Source: Thermoplasmata archaeon
GTDB taxonomy: Archaea; Thermoplasmatota; E2; DHVEG-1
Reading direction: 5' to 3'
Assembly (NCBI GenBank): GCA_030641605.1
Contig: DAOWHD010000015.1
Coordinates: forward strand, 1-6,538
DNA length: 6,538 nt
Part shown: in pieces, positions 4,835 to 6,538 of the stretch
How positions within the stretch are numbered: position 1 is the first letter of the stretch
How the letters are laid out: each line of letters begins with the position of its first letter
The notes under the pieces: generated by a model
What the model saw: only the letters and a program-made list of their open reading frames with translations
Told to the model about the DNA's origin: nothing
Databases searched by the model: none
Program-made: the position numbers and the translations under genes

Positions 4835-4840
4835 ACCTCC
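4835..4840 (-). promoter_or_regulatory. Perfect Shine-Dalgarno GGAGGT before the 24-codon frame
   Basis: The minus strand reads GGAGGT at 4840-4835, complementary to the conserved archaeal 16S 3' end. It is 5 nt before ATG 4829, optimal spacing. No other gene in the window has so strong a site, and the only frames it can serve are the 24-codon frame and a six-codon frame from ATG 4834, which it directly abuts. Confidence 0.5.
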
Positions 4841-4866
4841 AATAAATTCGACGTATTTTTCCCCAA

Positions 4867-6501
4867 TTAAAACGCGTACGTCTTTGCATACTCAGGCAAC
4901 ATAACTTCAATTCCTGTTTTAATTTCCTCTGCAAGCTCTCCAAACGCCTTTGGATACATCGTATGCACCGGAATTAACACCTTTGGGTTCACCAACCCAA
5001 TAAGCTTCTTAAGTTCTGGCCTAGATGCATGACCGGAAACATGTGCTCGTTCAATTATATTATGGAGTTTATCACAATCCTTATTGGTGCAACCGTCAGG
5101 AATTGGAGTTTTTCCAAGGTCAAACCCAATGCCAAAGGCTTTCAGCCAATTCATGAATCTCTCTTCATCCAATTCCATCTCATCTGAAAACGGTGCACAT
5201 TGAGCCTTAATAAACCATGAGTCCGGTATTTTCCCATTTTCATCAGCAATGTCAAACATCTGCCCCAAGTCAAAATAGGAAAGCATCATAACATATCTTT
5301 CAGGATGTTTTTTAATATCCAAAGCAGTAAGAGCATTATCATAATGCGTACTATCTTTATTTTCCTTCCAATCAACCGACAAGCCATACTCGTATTTTGA
5401 ACTAGAATAATCCCCAGGTGAGTAAAGACAGGACCCTTTCCTTTTAAGAAATACCTTTACACTATCTGCAGAGGGATACTCATCCAATTTATTCAAAAGA
5501 TACGCAAGTCTTGCATTGATAACAAATATTCTCCCTGCATCCTCAGAAGCTTGTTTTATTGTTTCATATCTGGTCGTATCCTTCCAGCTGAAATCTACAA
5601 AAACAAGGCCCTTTGCCTTTTTGATTTTGTCGGCAATCTTATCTTTTATCATTGATTCAGGAAGAACCTTATCAGAATCTATTCTGGTTCCCTCACATAT
5701 CATGACATCTATTCCAGGACCCACCTTGGCAGCATACTCCTCAATAGTCATTGGATAGTACCCATGGAACCGTATGTCTCCAGTATAAAGGATCTTTTTA
5801 CCCGAACAATTGACAACAAAACTTGAAGCACCAGGAACCGAATGATCCTGTGAAATATGTGTAACGGACAACGTACCAATGTTAACGTTTTCATTGTCTT
5901 TTAGTGAAACACATTTTCGTTTAATGTTGCCATGAACTATTCTCGGGCTATCTGGAAAGATGCCTTTTTTGTAAAAATCAATATCGTTTGTTTTTGAGTC
6001 CAGCGCCTTAGATTTAAACATTGTTACATCATCAATTGCCCTCACAAGTATCTCGGTTACTCTGGAGCAATATAGAGGAATATTTTGGTGTAAAAATCCA
6101 ATGGCACCTGTGTGATCGAGATGAGCATGTGAAAGGAATATAGCATCGACATATGGTTTTCCCTCTCGACCGATATAATCCTCATATGTATCTATTCCAG
6201 ATGGAGACAAAAGAGGTGACTTGCTTTCAAGTACTCTGGCATACACTGAACTACTGAGATTTTCTACACCGGTAGGTACTATCAAATCTTTTCTATAAAC
6301 GCCTGGAATCTTTGGAAGTGCACCTATGGTTATTCTATCTTTTATTGGTGTGTTTGTTCTTGGATTTAAAAACTCAGAGAAAAAATCATTTTCATAACCC
6401 ATCCGCTGTCCAAAATCAAGAAAGATTCTAGTTCCATCATTTTCCACTAGAATCTTGTTGCCACCAATTTCATCTACGCCACCATAACATGTTATTTTCA
6501 T
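4867..6501 (-). CDS. RNase J-type beta-CASP metallo-beta-lactamase (probable ribonuclease)
   Basis: This 544-residue cytoplasmic protein has the two-zinc MBL core with an inserted beta-CASP domain, as in RNase J and related nucleases that cut or trim RNA from the 5' end. The RNase J-style N-terminus GGVDEIGGNKILVE (7-20) is present. Catalytic blocks follow: HAHLDH at 125-130, H220 in QDHSVPG, D242 in YTGDIRFHG, E270 in CEGTRIDSD (motif A), H487 in HVSGHAS (motif B) and H513 in IPVHTMYP (motif C). Between the N-terminus and the HxHxDH block there are about 105 residues, including FFSEFLNPR and LPKIPGVYR. This is longer than in classical RNase J and marks a distinct subfamily I recall in both bacteria and archaea. 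The zinc ligands look complete, so activity is expected. Whether RNA or another phosphoester is the substrate is inferred. The start is supported by AAAGGATGAA 5 nt upstream. Its promoter lies beyond the right edge. Confidence 0.88.
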   Translation of the reverse strand: MKITCYGGVDEIGGNKILVENDGTRIFLDFGQRMGYENDFFSEFLNPRTNTPIKDRITIGALPKIPGVYRKDLIVPTGVENLSSSVYARVLESKSPLLSPSGIDTYEDYIGREGKPYVDAIFLSHAHLDHTGAIGFLHQNIPLYCSRVTEILVRAIDDVTMFKSKALDSKTNDIDFYKKGIFPDSPRIVHGNIKRKCVSLKDNENVNIGTLSVTHISQDHSVPGASSFVVNCSGKKILYTGDIRFHGYYPMTIEEYAAKVGPGIDVMICEGTRIDSDKVLPESMIKDKIADKIKKAKGLVFVDFSWKDTTRYETIKQASEDAGRIFVINARLAYLLNKLDEYPSADSVKVFLKRKGSCLYSPGDYSSSKYEYGLSVDWKENKDSTHYDNALTALDIKKHPERYVMMLSYFDLGQMFDIADENGKIPDSWFIKAQCAPFSDEMELDEERFMNWLKAFGIGFDLGKTPIPDGCTNKDCDKLHNIIERAHVSGHASRPELKKLIGLVNPKVLIPVHTMYPKAFGELAEEIKTGIEVMLPEYAKTYAF

Positions 6502-6506
6502 TTCGA

Positions 6507-6516
6507 TTCATCCTTT
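6507..6516 (-). promoter_or_regulatory. Ribosome-binding site of the RNase J-like gene
   Basis: AAAGGATGAA lies 5 nt before ATG 6501. The same ten bases precede trm56 (1115-1124) with 6-nt spacing. GGATGA is an imperfect match to GGAGGTGA, so the repeat of the decamer in front of two unrelated genes supports its use as a translation signal in this genome. Confidence 0.4.
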
Positions 6517-6538
6517 ATTCCTAATCTCGCTAAGCCTC

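Noticed and set aside
4755..4943. 62-codon minus-strand frame extending into the RNase J-like gene
   Set aside because: Its first half overlaps the well-supported RNase J-like coding end in another frame. Only the last 24 codons, which follow the GGAGGT, are worth keeping.
1..6538. CRISPR arrays, insertion sequences, att-site duplications or toxin-antitoxin modules
   Set aside because: I looked for repeated 20-40 bp units, transposase motifs, a second copy of the tRNA 3' end and known toxin signatures and saw none.

Overview
The window reads as chromosomal DNA of an AT-rich euryarchaeon. The evidence is a tRNA C56 ribose methylase of the archaea-specific Trm56 family, an archaeal-type stand-alone HD protein, TATA-box-like elements in the expected places upstream of most genes, a tRNA without an encoded CCA end, and apparent leaderless starts. 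The secreted papain-like protease with a TCEAYA active site and a C-terminal Ig-like domain resembles proteins I associate with uncultivated Thermoplasmata-type archaea. That lineage call is a recollection, not a search result.

Left part (1-2000, minus strand): an HD-domain protein (61-585) sits 10 nt downstream of trm56 (596-1108), forming a two-gene operon with its own TATA box. Upstream is a protein with a short basic repeat, a long acidic disordered stretch and a C-terminal DUF2188 domain (1233-1853). It probably starts at a GTG, because two TATA-like boxes lie inside the longest possible reading frame.

Middle (2000-4300, plus strand): a tRNA-Val(CAC) gene (2015-2088) diverges from the DUF2188 gene. 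It is followed after 11 nt by an unrecognised 81-codon frame. Next come a RadC-family JAB/MPN protein that looks leaderless and a secreted C1-family cysteine protease. The protease ends facing a convergent minus-strand gene, with a hairpin between the two.

Right part (4300-6538, minus strand): a beta-CASP metallo-beta-lactamase of RNase J type (4867-6501) is followed by a 24-codon hydrophobic mini-gene with a perfect GGAGGT ribosome-binding site (4755-4829). An unrecognised small acidic protein (4386-4715) with its own promoter comes next.

Functionally this is mostly housekeeping RNA biology (tRNA, tRNA modification, probable RNA 5' processing) mixed with unrelated single genes. I see no CRISPR array, insertion sequence, toxin-antitoxin pair or defence island. 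The least explained items are the 24-residue hydrophobic peptide, the frame abutting the tRNA, the protease with a rewritten active-site motif, and the repeated TATA-like elements before the DUF2188 gene.
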